Of a stretch of DNA of 64,000 nucleotides, positions 50,193 through 58,938 are shown piece by piece. The notes below the pieces were generated by a model. That model made no database searches and was not told the DNA's origin. It was given only the letters and a program-made list of their open reading frames with translations. Numbering within the stretch: the first letter of the stretch is position 1; each line of letters starts with the position of its first letter. The stretch lies in the NCBI GenBank assembly GCA_963665765.1, contig OY762464.1:62001-126000 (forward strand), given 5' to 3'. The position numbers were made by a program, and so were the translations under genes. The DNA is from Bin76 sp963665765. Its GTDB lineage: Bacteria; Actinomycetota; Acidimicrobiia; Spongiisociales; ZC4RG35.

Positions 50193-52225
50193 CTCACCAC
50201 CAGGTTTCCCAAATGGTCCGAAACCGCCCGTTGGTCGCGGTGAATGACGGTCACCGAGGTGGGTTCACGAATGATAGCCGGACCTTCAATCTCTACTTGT
50301 GGTTGAAGAAGGCTTCGTTCGTGGATGGGGAAGATGCGACGCTCCCGGGTGGCAAAGTCAAAAGCAAAGCGCTCCCCGACCCGGCTTGCTGAACTGTCGG
50401 CCCGGGTTGCTAGTACGTCCGGTTGACCGGAAGGCTTATCCAATCGCCCGATCGCTCTCACCCGGGCGGTCAGTATCTGAACCTGCTCTTTAAGTTGATG
50501 CCCATAGCGCTCCCGGTGTTTGTCATGGAATTTGGCGGCCACCGAACGTGGGGTTTCGTCCTCTTCCAGGTCGATCGACAGAGTGTGCTCCTGACCGTTG
50601 TAGCGAAGATCAAGACGTCGGAGCAGCACCCGGTTTTCGAGGGGCACCGACTGGGTGGCCAGCACCCGATCGGCTTCGGCTTCCAGTTGGCCGAACACCC
50701 CCTCCATCCGGGTCAGCGCGGCGGCGTCCAGCATGGTCAGCACCGTCTGCCCCACGTCGTACTCCAAGTCGGACATCAACATCCCCCAGGCCGAGAACAC
50801 CGCCGGGTTGGCGGGAACCACCACTTCGGGCAGTTCCATTTCCCTGGCCAGAAGCGGCGCCAACATCGGCCCGGCGCCTCCAAAGGCCACCAGGGAGAAC
50901 TCCCGTGGATCAAGACCTCTTTCCACGGTTATTTCCCGGATGGCGCCCACGGTGCGGGCCAAGAGCACATCGAAAACGGCGGCGGCCGCTCGTTCGGTGG
51001 ACATACCCAGCGGCCCGGCCAGCTTTTGGGTGACCCCGCGCACCGCCGCGTCGCGATCCAGGCTCATCTCTCCTCCCAGAAACTCGTCGGGCGCCAGATA
51101 ACCCAGACACAGGGAAGCGTCGGTGACGGTCGGCTCGGTGTTCCCCATGCCATAGCAGATCGGCCCGGGGTCGGCGCCGGCGCTGTGGGGCCCCACCCGA
51201 AGGAGTCCCTTGTCCATCCAGGCGATCGAACCGCCTCCCGCCCCGATGGTGCGGATGTCGAACACCGGAATGCGGATCGGAAGACTCTCGATCCCGGCTT
51301 CATAGACCTCGGTGGGAACGCCGTCCACGATGACGCAGGCATCCAGACTGGTGCCGCCCACGTCGAAGGAGATCACAGAAGAGCGGCCGGTCGCCTCTCC
51401 CAGGCTGATCGTCCCCGCGATACCACCGGCCGGGCCGGAAAAGACGGTGAGCAGGGGTGACAGGCGGGCTATCTCCGAGGTCATCGCTCCGCCGGCCGAA
51501 CGCATGATCAGAAAGGCCCCGTCGAGGCCCCCCTCCCGTAACCGGTCTTCCAGATCGGTGAGATATCGGCCCAGGACGGGTCTGATGTAGGCATCCGCCA
51601 CCGCGGTGGCCGTTCGTTCATACTCATGGTATTCCTTCACCAGATCGACCGAGACGGAAACCGACAGATCCGGAAAAGCCTTGGTCAGGATGTTCTTGGC
51701 GGTTTCTTCGTGCTCGGTGTTGGCATAGGAATGCAGGAAACAGACCGCCACCGACTCCACTCCCCGTTCGACCAGGAGTCGTCCGGCTTCGATCACCGCC
51801 TGCTGGTCGAGTTCGGTCACCACCTTGCCCCGATGATCAATCCGCCCGGGGACTCCCATTGTGTGACGTCGACGCACCAGGAGCGGCGGCCGCTGGTATT
51901 GGAAATCGTACATTGAGCCGGGCGGCAGGTCTCCCCGGGCAATTTCGAAGATGTCCCGGAAACCGGCGTTGGTGATGATGCCGGTCATCGCACCCTTTCG
52001 TTCCAAAATGGCGTTGAGTCCCAGGGTGGTGCCGTGGGTGTACACCGAGGCTTCTTCCAGAGAGGCCTCGGTGGCTTCGGTGGCGGTGATCACTCCATCG
52101 GCGGGCGCGGCGGGGGTGGTGGAGGCCTTGCGAACGGTGATCTTTCCGCTTCGTTCGTCATAGGCGATGGCGTCCACGAAGGTCCCGCCGATGTCCACCG
52201 CCAGTCGGTATTTGCGTTCGGTCAT
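50189..52225 (-). CDS. hyuA: hydantoinase A/oxoprolinase family protein
   Basis: HyuA is the ATP-binding A subunit of the hydantoinase/oxoprolinase family. The 678 residues include LAVDIGGTFVDAIAYDE at the N-terminus (actin-like ATPase phosphate loop), YTHGTTLGLNAILERKGA, RSAGGAMTSE, SFDVGGTSLDACV, GAGGGSIAWMD and GPGPICYGMGN-like GADPGPICYG, and LVAFGGAGPMLAPLLARE. It starts 26 bases after the amidohydrolase stop and overlaps hyuB by four bases. The operon suggests an ATP-dependent amide-ring hydrolysis whose product or substrate is handled by the amidohydrolase. Confidence 0.93.
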   Translation of the reverse strand: MTERKYRLAVDIGGTFVDAIAYDERSGKITVRKASTTPAAPADGVITATEATEASLEEASVYTHGTTLGLNAILERKGAMTGIITNAGFRDIFEIARGDLPPGSMYDFQYQRPPLLVRRRHTMGVPGRIDHRGKVVTELDQQAVIEAGRLLVERGVESVAVCFLHSYANTEHEETAKNILTKAFPDLSVSVSVDLVKEYHEYERTATAVADAYIRPVLGRYLTDLEDRLREGGLDGAFLIMRSAGGAMTSEIARLSPLLTVFSGPAGGIAGTISLGEATGRSSVISFDVGGTSLDACVIVDGVPTEVYEAGIESLPIRIPVFDIRTIGAGGGSIAWMDKGLLRVGPHSAGADPGPICYGMGNTEPTVTDASLCLGYLAPDEFLGGEMSLDRDAAVRGVTQKLAGPLGMSTERAAAAVFDVLLARTVGAIREITVERGLDPREFSLVAFGGAGPMLAPLLAREMELPEVVVPANPAVFSAWGMLMSDLEYDVGQTVLTMLDAAALTRMEGVFGQLEAEADRVLATQSVPLENRVLLRRLDLRYNGQEHTLSIDLEEDETPRSVAAKFHDKHRERYGHQLKEQVQILTARVRAIGRLDKPSGQPDVLATRADSSASRVGERFAFDFATRERRIFPIHERSLLQPQVEIEGPAIIREPTSVTVIHRDQRAVSDHLGNLVVS

Positions 52226-52251
52226 GCTCTCTTTGGGAAGATGGTTTGCGG

Positions 52252-53433
52252 TCAGGCGGCCGGGCGGTCGTCCCGAACCACGCGGCCGGATTGCATCACG
52301 AAAGAGATGTTTCGCATCGCCGCCACATCCGACAGCGGGTTTTCTTCGACGGCGACCAGATCAGCAGCCTTTCCCTCTTCAACAGTACCGATTTCCGACT
52401 CCAATCCCAAGAGCCGCGCCGCGTTGCAAGTGGCGCCCGCCAAGGCTGATCGGGGATGGAGTCCGGCGCCCTCCATCAGACCCATCTCGTGCACCGCCAC
52501 CGAGGTTCCGGCGATAGGATCGCCCGGTGGATAGTCGGTTCCGTTGACCATGGTCACCCCGGCCGCCACCGCCCGACGGATGCTGGCCAGGTGCATGGGG
52601 CCGACCTGCAAGGAGGTCTCGATCTGGAATTCCTCAAATCCCTTCCAACGCATCCACTCCTGGGAGCGGGTCACGCACAGGGTGGGAGTGAGGAACGCTC
52701 CCGCGGCCGCCATCCGCCCGGCGGTCTCCTCGTCCAAGTCGTAAGCATGCTCGAAAGAACGGATCCCGGCGTCGAGCGCCCGGTTGATCGCAAGCGACGA
52801 CCCGGCATGGGCCACCACATATGTGTCCCGCCGGGAAGCGGCATCGACCGTGGCCTGCATCTCCTCCAGGCTCATCTCGGGATGATCGAAGGTCTCCCCC
52901 AGGTTGGCGATGCCACCGGTGATGAAAACCTTGATGTGTCGGCAGCCGGAGTCCAATTCGGCCAGGGCAGCCTCCCGGAAGGCTTCCGGTCCGTCGGCGA
53001 TCACGCTGCCATGCCCGTCGCCGTGGCCGCCCGGAGTGGAAATTGCCCGACCGGCGCCCACGATCCGGGGAACGTCGGCCCAGCCCGCCCGAGCAGCCTC
53101 GGCCAGCAACAGGTCGGCCTGGTTCAATTCGTGGACGCAGCGAATGGTGGTCACTCCCGCCCGGAGGGCATCCTGCGCCCGCCCGTAGGCGCGCAGCACG
53201 GTGAGTCCGGGATTCTCGTTCTCGTCGGTAGCGGAAAAGGGGTACACCACCGACAAGTGGGTATGGACCGAGATGAGACCGGGAACCAGGTAGCGTCCCC
53301 CGAGGCTCATCTGCTCCCCGGCGCCCGGCTGCTTTTGAATGGCGCCGATCCTCCCTCGGGAGATCTCCACACTAACCCCGTCCCGGACCTCCCCCCTGAC
53401 AACATCAACTACCCTGGTATCGGTCAACCACAT
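52252..53433 (-). CDS. metal-dependent amidohydrolase (imidazolonepropionase-like)
   Basis: This 393-residue TIM-barrel amidohydrolase has the metal motif VPGLISVHTHLSVVYPFS near residue 50, the candidate carboxylated lysine in HIKVFITGG near residue 165, histidines in YVVAHAGSS and RSFEHAYDLD, and the catalytic Asp in MVNGTDYPPGDP. The family includes prolidases, Xaa-Pro dipeptidases and ring amidohydrolases; its place next to hydantoinase genes fits a cyclic-amide or peptide substrate, not proven. The start at ATG 53433 has AAGGAG seven bases before it. It starts two bases after the fusion glycosyltransferase stop. Confidence 0.9.
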   Translation of the reverse strand: MWLTDTRVVDVVRGEVRDGVSVEISRGRIGAIQKQPGAGEQMSLGGRYLVPGLISVHTHLSVVYPFSATDENENPGLTVLRAYGRAQDALRAGVTTIRCVHELNQADLLLAEAARAGWADVPRIVGAGRAISTPGGHGDGHGSVIADGPEAFREAALAELDSGCRHIKVFITGGIANLGETFDHPEMSLEEMQATVDAASRRDTYVVAHAGSSLAINRALDAGIRSFEHAYDLDEETAGRMAAAGAFLTPTLCVTRSQEWMRWKGFEEFQIETSLQVGPMHLASIRRAVAAGVTMVNGTDYPPGDPIAGTSVAVHEMGLMEGAGLHPRSALAGATCNAARLLGLESEIGTVEEGKAADLVAVEENPLSDVAAMRNISFVMQSGRVVRDDRPAA

Positions 53434-53435
53434 AT

Positions 53436-56066
53436 TCAATCTCCTTGTTCGAGTCTTTCGGCAACGGTGCGGGCTCGGGCAAGCCAGGAATTCTCTTCTC
53501 CACGTCGTCGCAGTCGATTCCTGACCTCGGGATTCTTGGAATCGGCCAGCGCGCGGTCGAGCGCTTTGGACATTCCTTCGGCATCACGATAGGAATGAAC
53601 CTCGGGAAAGGCCACCACTTCCGGCATCTCGCTGCTCACCACCGGCTTTCCTCCCGCCAGGTACTCAAAAAGCTTGAGGGGCGAGGTCGACACGGTGATC
53701 TCATTCACCACGAACGGGATCATGGCCACATCCATGGACTGCAGCCACCGCGGCAGGTCCTGATAGGGTTGGGCGGTCACCCACTCGACATTGGGCAAAG
53801 AGAACAGGGGGCGGCGTTTGGGACTCTGATCGTAGGCCGGACCGATCAAAAGGAAACTCCAGTCCCGGCGGTTTTGAGCCACTTCGGCCAGCAAGTCGTA
53901 ATCCATCCACCGGGCGATCGCCCCGTAATACCCGGCGATGGGCCGACCTTCGGCCAGCAGCCGCTGCAACGCCGGATGAGCGGGAGCGGACCCCCGCCAG
54001 TCGGCGAAACGCTCGAACTCCACTCCATTGGGAAGATACAGGGTGTCGGGACGTTGCTCTCCGGCCCGTTCCAACAGGCTGCGGGCCGTGGCGGAGGTGA
54101 TGTCCGCCCCGGAAAGGGCGCGCGAGTGGAGCCTTTCCAACTTGGTCAGGTCATAACCATCGAAAACGTCCAGCTCGTCTATCCAATCATAGAGAATGCG
54201 GGCGCGTTCGGGGTAGGCCGCGGCGCGCTCCCAGTTGTAGGTGAGCGCCCAAACCAACGGGTCGGGCAGGTCATGCAGCACTTGGGGGGGTCCGTTGTAA
54301 AGGAAGAGGCGAGGCTCTATCTCTTCCCAGCCCGGATCACCCTGGTTGGAGTTGTCATAGATGACCGTGTAGCCCAGGCGGGCGAAGGCTTGGGCTAGCT
54401 GCTGGGGTCGCTGGAACAGGTGAATGTGCCACTCGATGTTGAGCGGAAAGACCACCACCCCCCTGCCCTCGGCGATGCGGTTGGTGACGAGGTCGGGGAT
54501 GGGCGGCTGGGGATGATCGGTTGGCAAAGGACCCTCTGCATCCGGGAAGGCCGGCAGGCTGACCGATTTTCTGCGAAGCCTCTGACGAACCCGCCAGTAT
54601 TTGGTCACCAGTTGAATGGCGCGGGTTTGGCGCAGGTTGTCAAGCTCCAGTTGCAGCAGATCTCCCCTTCTTTCCGCGAATCGGTGCTGATCGTAAGCTG
54701 CCTGCAGCTTCTCTTGGGCTTCGTGTCGGACCAGTTGCAATTCGTCCTGGGTCAGTTGCAATTCGTCCTGGGTTGACCGGACCCGGTTTCGGAGATCCCG
54801 ATTGTCGGCTTGGGAGTCGTCCAGTTTGATTTGTGTGTCCGCCAGGTTTCGAGTGAGGGCAAGGGTGATTTCTTCCTGGATTACCTGATAGTCGGTCACC
54901 GGCGGCCTTTTTGATCCGTCGGACAGGACCTGGTGCGCCAGTGGCGCCATATCATGGGCTCTGGCCAGCATCGATTCCCAACCCAGATACATGAAGTAGG
55001 AAAGATCCGGGTGGTTGCTCCAGACCGATTCAAGGGATTCGAACAGAAGATCGCCGGAGATTTCTTGATCGGTGTGACACCAGGCTTCCAGTCCCAGTTC
55101 GGTGGTCATGCGCGTCATTTTCGGGTCGTAAGAGATTGACACCGAAGGCGTTCGACCCATGGCCGCCAGGATGATCCCATGAAGTCGCATATTGAACGCC
55201 AGTTCGCAACGTCCAAAGAGGGTGACCAATTGGCCGGGACTGAGCTGGGAGGGAACGAAGTTAACATGGTCGGAATTCATCCGGGCGGCGATGCGCTCGC
55301 CACAAACCCGGTCATCAAAGTCGTTGGACTCCAACTCCTGCATGGGAACGAACAGCACCGATCCTTGGTGCTTTTGGCAGAAGCTGTCCAGGGCTCGCGC
55401 CATCTCCTCCTCACGATGGGCTTGCCTCGAGGCTGTTCCCCACGAGCGGGGCGCCACCGCCACGATCGGCCGGGGAAGGTTCGACAGCGTGGCATTCAAC
55501 GGGGCCGGCAACTCGGCAAACCTGACCAGCCAGGCAGGGTCTCCCACCACTGTGGGACCCTGGATACCCAGCGACTCCAGTTCGACGCGGTCCTGGTTGG
55601 TGCGAACCGTGAAGACCGATGAAATCTCGGCCAGGGCTTGCGCCCAGCGGCTGGATCGTGGGTCGAGAAAGGGACCGACTCCCACTCCCCACACCACCAC
55701 CGGACGTCCCGCCGCGGCCGCCGCCAACGCCGGCCCCAGATATCCGGGTATGTCCCCCGCTTCCCGGCTGAGAACGTGTTCGGGTCGGAATCCCCACTGG
55801 TCGGACAGCAGACCTCCTCCTCCCACGATCACCATCCGGGATTGGTAGGCCGCCGATAGAACAGCCGGGAGATCGGCCCGGTCCACGGCCGGTACATTGT
55901 GCCGGGCGCGAGTGTCGTCGGGATCGCCCGATACCACCACCCACCGGCCCTCGGGAAGGATCTTCCGCAGAAGAACCAACATCCCGGCTAGGATGGCTTC
56001 ATCCCCGAGGTTGCGGAATCCGTAGTGTCCGATGATCAGCGCGTCGGGGGGAGTCGTGTCCGCCAT
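53436..56066 (-). CDS. polysaccharide pyruvyl transferase-glycosyltransferase fusion protein
   Basis: This 876-residue protein joins three parts. Residues 1-385 are a CsaB/polysaccharide pyruvyl transferase domain (ALIIGHYGFRNLGDEAIL, MVIVGGGGLLSDQWG, VFTVRTNQD and FNMRLHGIILAA). Residues about 395-480 are a charged coiled coil holding the heptad-like repeat TQDELQL. Residues 535-876 are a GT-B glycosyltransferase domain (NIEWHIHLFQRPQQLAQAFA, GYYGAIARWMDYDLL and STSPLKLFEYLAGGKPVVSS). CsaB-type enzymes add pyruvate ketals to cell-wall glycans that anchor S-layer proteins, so the fusion may make and decorate a surface sugar chain. ATG 56066 has GGAGATGGAG upstream. No signal or membrane part is seen. 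It is divergent from the M20 gene. Confidence 0.86.
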   Translation of the reverse strand: MADTTPPDALIIGHYGFRNLGDEAILAGMLVLLRKILPEGRWVVVSGDPDDTRARHNVPAVDRADLPAVLSAAYQSRMVIVGGGGLLSDQWGFRPEHVLSREAGDIPGYLGPALAAAAAGRPVVVWGVGVGPFLDPRSSRWAQALAEISSVFTVRTNQDRVELESLGIQGPTVVGDPAWLVRFAELPAPLNATLSNLPRPIVAVAPRSWGTASRQAHREEEMARALDSFCQKHQGSVLFVPMQELESNDFDDRVCGERIAARMNSDHVNFVPSQLSPGQLVTLFGRCELAFNMRLHGIILAAMGRTPSVSISYDPKMTRMTTELGLEAWCHTDQEISGDLLFESLESVWSNHPDLSYFMYLGWESMLARAHDMAPLAHQVLSDGSKRPPVTDYQVIQEEITLALTRNLADTQIKLDDSQADNRDLRNRVRSTQDELQLTQDELQLVRHEAQEKLQAAYDQHRFAERRGDLLQLELDNLRQTRAIQLVTKYWRVRQRLRRKSVSLPAFPDAEGPLPTDHPQPPIPDLVTNRIAEGRGVVVFPLNIEWHIHLFQRPQQLAQAFARLGYTVIYDNSNQGDPGWEEIEPRLFLYNGPPQVLHDLPDPLVWALTYNWERAAAYPERARILYDWIDELDVFDGYDLTKLERLHSRALSGADITSATARSLLERAGEQRPDTLYLPNGVEFERFADWRGSAPAHPALQRLLAEGRPIAGYYGAIARWMDYDLLAEVAQNRRDWSFLLIGPAYDQSPKRRPLFSLPNVEWVTAQPYQDLPRWLQSMDVAMIPFVVNEITVSTSPLKLFEYLAGGKPVVSSEMPEVVAFPEVHSYRDAEGMSKALDRALADSKNPEVRNRLRRRGEENSWLARARTVAERLEQGD
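54732..54773. repeat. 21-base perfect tandem repeat in the coiled coil of the fusion gene
   Basis: The unit CAGTTGCAATTCGTCCTGGGT is present twice in direct contact (54732-54752 and 54753-54773). It is 21 bases, so one unit equals exactly one heptad, which extends the coiled coil without changing frame or register. It may be a length-variable spacer. Confidence 0.85.
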
Positions 56067-56141
56067 TTCTCCATCTCCGGAGGCCGAACCGACTACTGCC
56101 ACGAATTGAAAGGGTATCACGTAGATTAGGAGGATGGTTGC

Positions 56142-57407
56142 ATGCCGGTTGACCTGACCGCCGCCCTGAGCTCGGCCGATCAACTGCGCGGCTATCAGCA
56201 AGAGTTGCTGGCCGCGTTGGTGTCTCGGCGCAGCGTGCGGGCCGAGGTCTCCGATATCCACGAATTGTGTGCCGAGGAACTCCACAAGCTGGGGATGGAG
56301 GTGGAGTTGGTCACCCCCCGGGTCAAGGATCTAAAGCGTCACTCCGAATGGTCCCCGCCCTATCCGGCCAGTGCTGATCCGGAGCGGATGGTGAGCGTGC
56401 TGGGGTCCTCGGGGAAAGGGCCGGGGATCTTCCTGTTCGCCCACACCGACACCGAAAAGCCGGAGCCACGGGAAGACTGGAAGACCGATCCCTACCGGGT
56501 TACGAAGGTGGGAAACCGCCTCCACGGCCTGGGAGTCGCTGACGACAAATCGGGAGTGGTTTCGGTGCTGACCGCCGCCCGGGCTCTGGTGCCTCGCCTG
56601 GAAGGAGTGCGGGTGGTGGTGGGTTTGGTGCACGGCAAGCTGGGAGGTGGGCTGGGAACGCTGCCCGTCATGGCTCGGGTGGGGCAGGTGAACGCCTCGA
56701 TTTATTGCCACCCGGCCGAGACTGGGCGTGGGATGTCCCATTTCAAGATCGCCACCCGGGGCGTATTCGGTTTCCGCCTCGAGACCGTGGGGCGGCGACC
56801 CGAACCGGTGGAGATCCGCACCCCCATCTCCGAGGACCCCCGTCAGGGAGTCAACGCCTTCAGCCGACTGCGGAAAGTCCTGGCAACAGTGGAAGGGTGG
56901 GCGGATCGAGCAGGGGTGCTTTGCTCGGTGAACCGGGTGTCGGCCGGAGTCAATCCGATCGTGCTGCCCGAGCGGGCCGTGGCGGAGGGAACCGTCTGGT
57001 TTCGTGACGGCACGGTGACCGAGGTTCACCAGGGTTTGAACCGCGCCGCCTTGGAAGCCGGCGCCTCTTCCACGCAATTGGTCGGCATGCGATCCAACCC
57101 GGCCGAGGTTCCCGTCGATCATCCGCTGGTGACCGCCACCACCGAAGCCATCTCAGCGGAGACCGGAATCACTCCCGGGGTTTACCCTGCCCACGTTGCT
57201 TCCGATATCCGTTTTCCGATCCGCTGCCTCAACGCCGCCACAGTCGGCTTCGGAGCGCTGGCCGGAAACTTCTACGGCCCCAACGAGTGGGTGGATGGCC
57301 AAGACATGCACCGCGCCACCCGGGTGATCGTCCGGATTGTCTCGGCCTGGGCTGACCGGGCCACCACCGGACGCGCTTGGCCTCACCTAAACTTTGATCA
57401 ATGCTGA
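56142..57407 (+). CDS. M20-like metallohydrolase lacking the catalytic glutamates
   Basis: This 421-residue protein has the M20 fold: FAHTDTEKP (near residue 100) and GLGVADDKSGVVSVL (near 131) hold the expected His and Asp ligands, and a dimerisation-domain region follows. Where M20 enzymes have the pair Glu-Glu (D-E-E-x-G), this protein has VHGKLGGGLGTLP, so Gly and Lys replace the general base and the metal ligand. YCHPAETG, AHVASDI and GPNEWVDGQDMHRA continue the family pattern. It might be a non-catalytic or altered-chemistry M20 member. AGGAGG lies seven bases before the ATG. Confidence 0.82.
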   Translation: MPVDLTAALSSADQLRGYQQELLAALVSRRSVRAEVSDIHELCAEELHKLGMEVELVTPRVKDLKRHSEWSPPYPASADPERMVSVLGSSGKGPGIFLFAHTDTEKPEPREDWKTDPYRVTKVGNRLHGLGVADDKSGVVSVLTAARALVPRLEGVRVVVGLVHGKLGGGLGTLPVMARVGQVNASIYCHPAETGRGMSHFKIATRGVFGFRLETVGRRPEPVEIRTPISEDPRQGVNAFSRLRKVLATVEGWADRAGVLCSVNRVSAGVNPIVLPERAVAEGTVWFRDGTVTEVHQGLNRAALEAGASSTQLVGMRSNPAEVPVDHPLVTATTEAISAETGITPGVYPAHVASDIRFPIRCLNAATVGFGALAGNFYGPNEWVDGQDMHRATRVIVRIVSAWADRATTGRAWPHLNFDQC

Positions 57408-57485
57408 CGAAGTTAATCGTCCGCGACTTTGCTCTCAAGTCCAACTAGCTGATAAGAACACCAGCAATATAGATTGGAGGAAAGA

Positions 57486-57716
57486 ATGGAAGCCTTTCCA
57501 CGAATCACTTTCAATCCTGCCGTCATGGGTGGCAAGGCGTGCATCAGGGAACTGCGGGTGACAGTAGGAACGGTTGTGGGCCTCCTGGCAGCGGGCCATT
57601 CGCCCGAAAAGATCTTGAAAGCCTACCCATATTTGGTCTCAGCAGACATCGACGAGTGCTTGGCCTACGCCGCATGGAGATTGGAGGAACGGGAAGTCCC
57701 GCTTCCGGTTTCGTGA
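57486..57716 (+). CDS. DUF433 antitoxin
   Basis: This 76-residue protein has the DUF433 pattern: ITFNPAVMGGKACIRELRVTV, then VVGLLAAGHSPEKILKAYPYL and ECLAYAAWRLEE, a helix-turn-helix antitoxin of type II systems. The ATG at 57486 follows GGAGGAAAGA. It is located upstream of a DUF5615 toxin gene with a four-base overlap (GTGA), the standard order for this pair. Confidence 0.86.
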   Translation: MEAFPRITFNPAVMGGKACIRELRVTVGTVVGLLAAGHSPEKILKAYPYLVSADIDECLAYAAWRLEEREVPLPVS

Positions 57717-58081
57717 CCCTGAAGCTCCTCATCGACATGAACCTGTCGCCCGATTGGGTGGACGTGCTGAGGGGTCAAGGATGGTCAGCAGTACATTGGT
57801 CAACGGTAGGCGATCGGCGGGCAAGTGACCAGGTCATATTGAATTGGGCCGCACACCGTGGGTATACCGTATTTACACACGATCTGGATTTCGGTGCCAT
57901 CCTGGCCGCCTCCCATGCTGTTGGCCCAAGCGTCATTCAGGTCCGCGTGCGAGATGTGCTACCAGATAACCTGCAAGACATGGTGATCACCGCGCTCAAG
58001 AGTCACATTTCCGATTTATCCTCCGGTGCCTTGCTGGTGGTTGATTTCAATAGGAGTCGGATCCGTATTCTTCCGATTTGA
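57713..58081 (+). CDS. DUF5615 PIN-like toxin
   Basis: This 122-residue protein starts VTLKLLIDMNLSPDWVDVL, the opening strand of the DUF5615 (Mut7-C/PIN-like) family with its conserved Asp. It also holds SDQVILNWAAHRGYTVFTHD and LDFGAILAASHAVGPSVIQ, the other acidic and core parts. It is intact over the usual length. The GTG 57713 start overlaps the DUF433 stop by four bases. It is predicted to be an RNase held by its upstream partner; activity has not been shown for this gene. Confidence 0.85.
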   Translation: MTLKLLIDMNLSPDWVDVLRGQGWSAVHWSTVGDRRASDQVILNWAAHRGYTVFTHDLDFGAILAASHAVGPSVIQVRVRDVLPDNLQDMVITALKSHISDLSSGALLVVDFNRSRIRILPI

Positions 58082-58168
58082 AGACGCGTCGGCGATAGGT
58101 GTGATCCCACTCTCATCAGTCACGACACAATCACCTGCATCACGTCTTTGGTTCAGGTGCCGTGATTC

Positions 58169-58924
58169 TCAGGCGATCGTTTGGCCTGCATCGAGATAGA
58201 TGGTGGCGCCGGTGGCCATGCGGGATTCTTCCGATGCCAGGAACACCGCCGCTCCCACTATGTCTTCGGGGACTCCGATGATGCCCAGAGGGATCATGGA
58301 AAGTCGGTAGGCCCGAAACTCCGGTTCGGCCAGGTCGCTCCGGTTCAGGTCCGTCTCGATCAAACCGGGAGCGATGGCGTTGGTGCGGATCTTGTGGGGC
58401 GCCAGCTCGAACGCCAGTTGGCGGGTGAGCATCCGCACTCCCCCCTTGGCGACGCAGTAATGGGTGAGGTTCTTTCCAGCCAACTTGTCTCCCGCCGAGG
58501 ACATGTTGATGATCACCCCGCCGTCTCCCTGGCGAACCATCTGATGGGCGGCGGCTTGCGAGCAGAGGAAGAACCCCTTGAGGTTCACCTCCAGGATCCG
58601 GTCCCATTCGGCCTCTTCGATCTGGAGAAACGGGGTCCGGATCAGGATCCCGGCGTTGTTCACCAAGATGTCGATTCGTCCGAAGCGGTCCACCGCCGCC
58701 GCCATCAACCTGGCTACGTCCGAGGAAGAGGAGGTGTCCGCCTGCACCGCGATGGCTTCGGCGCCCATCGCCTCGATCTCGGCCACTGCCGATTCGGCCG
58801 CTGCTTGGTCGCTCCGGTAGTTGATCACCGCTTTCGCCCCTTCTTGGGCGTATCCCAGGGCGATGGCCCTCCCGATGGAACGGGAGGATCCGGTGACCAC
58901 TGCCACTTTGTTTTTTAGCCTCAT
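58169..58924 (-). CDS. short-chain dehydrogenase/reductase
   Basis: This 251-residue classical SDR starts MRLKNKVAVVTGSSRSIGRAI and carries the NNAGILIRTPFL strand, the catalytic serine in INMSSAGDKLAG, the Tyr-Lys pair in HYCVAKGGVRML, and a C-terminal GATIYLDAGQTIA, giving the normal FabG-like length. The frame is open far upstream, but that part is antisense or belongs to the NicX-like gene. It lies 14 bases after the NicX-like gene on the same strand, so they may act on the same compound. Confidence 0.9.
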   Translation of the reverse strand: MRLKNKVAVVTGSSRSIGRAIALGYAQEGAKAVINYRSDQAAAESAVAEIEAMGAEAIAVQADTSSSSDVARLMAAAVDRFGRIDILVNNAGILIRTPFLQIEEAEWDRILEVNLKGFFLCSQAAAHQMVRQGDGGVIINMSSAGDKLAGKNLTHYCVAKGGVRMLTRQLAFELAPHKIRTNAIAPGLIETDLNRSDLAEPEFRAYRLSMIPLGIIGVPEDIVGAAVFLASEESRMATGATIYLDAGQTIA

Positions 58925-58938
58925 GGGCAGGCGCCTGG

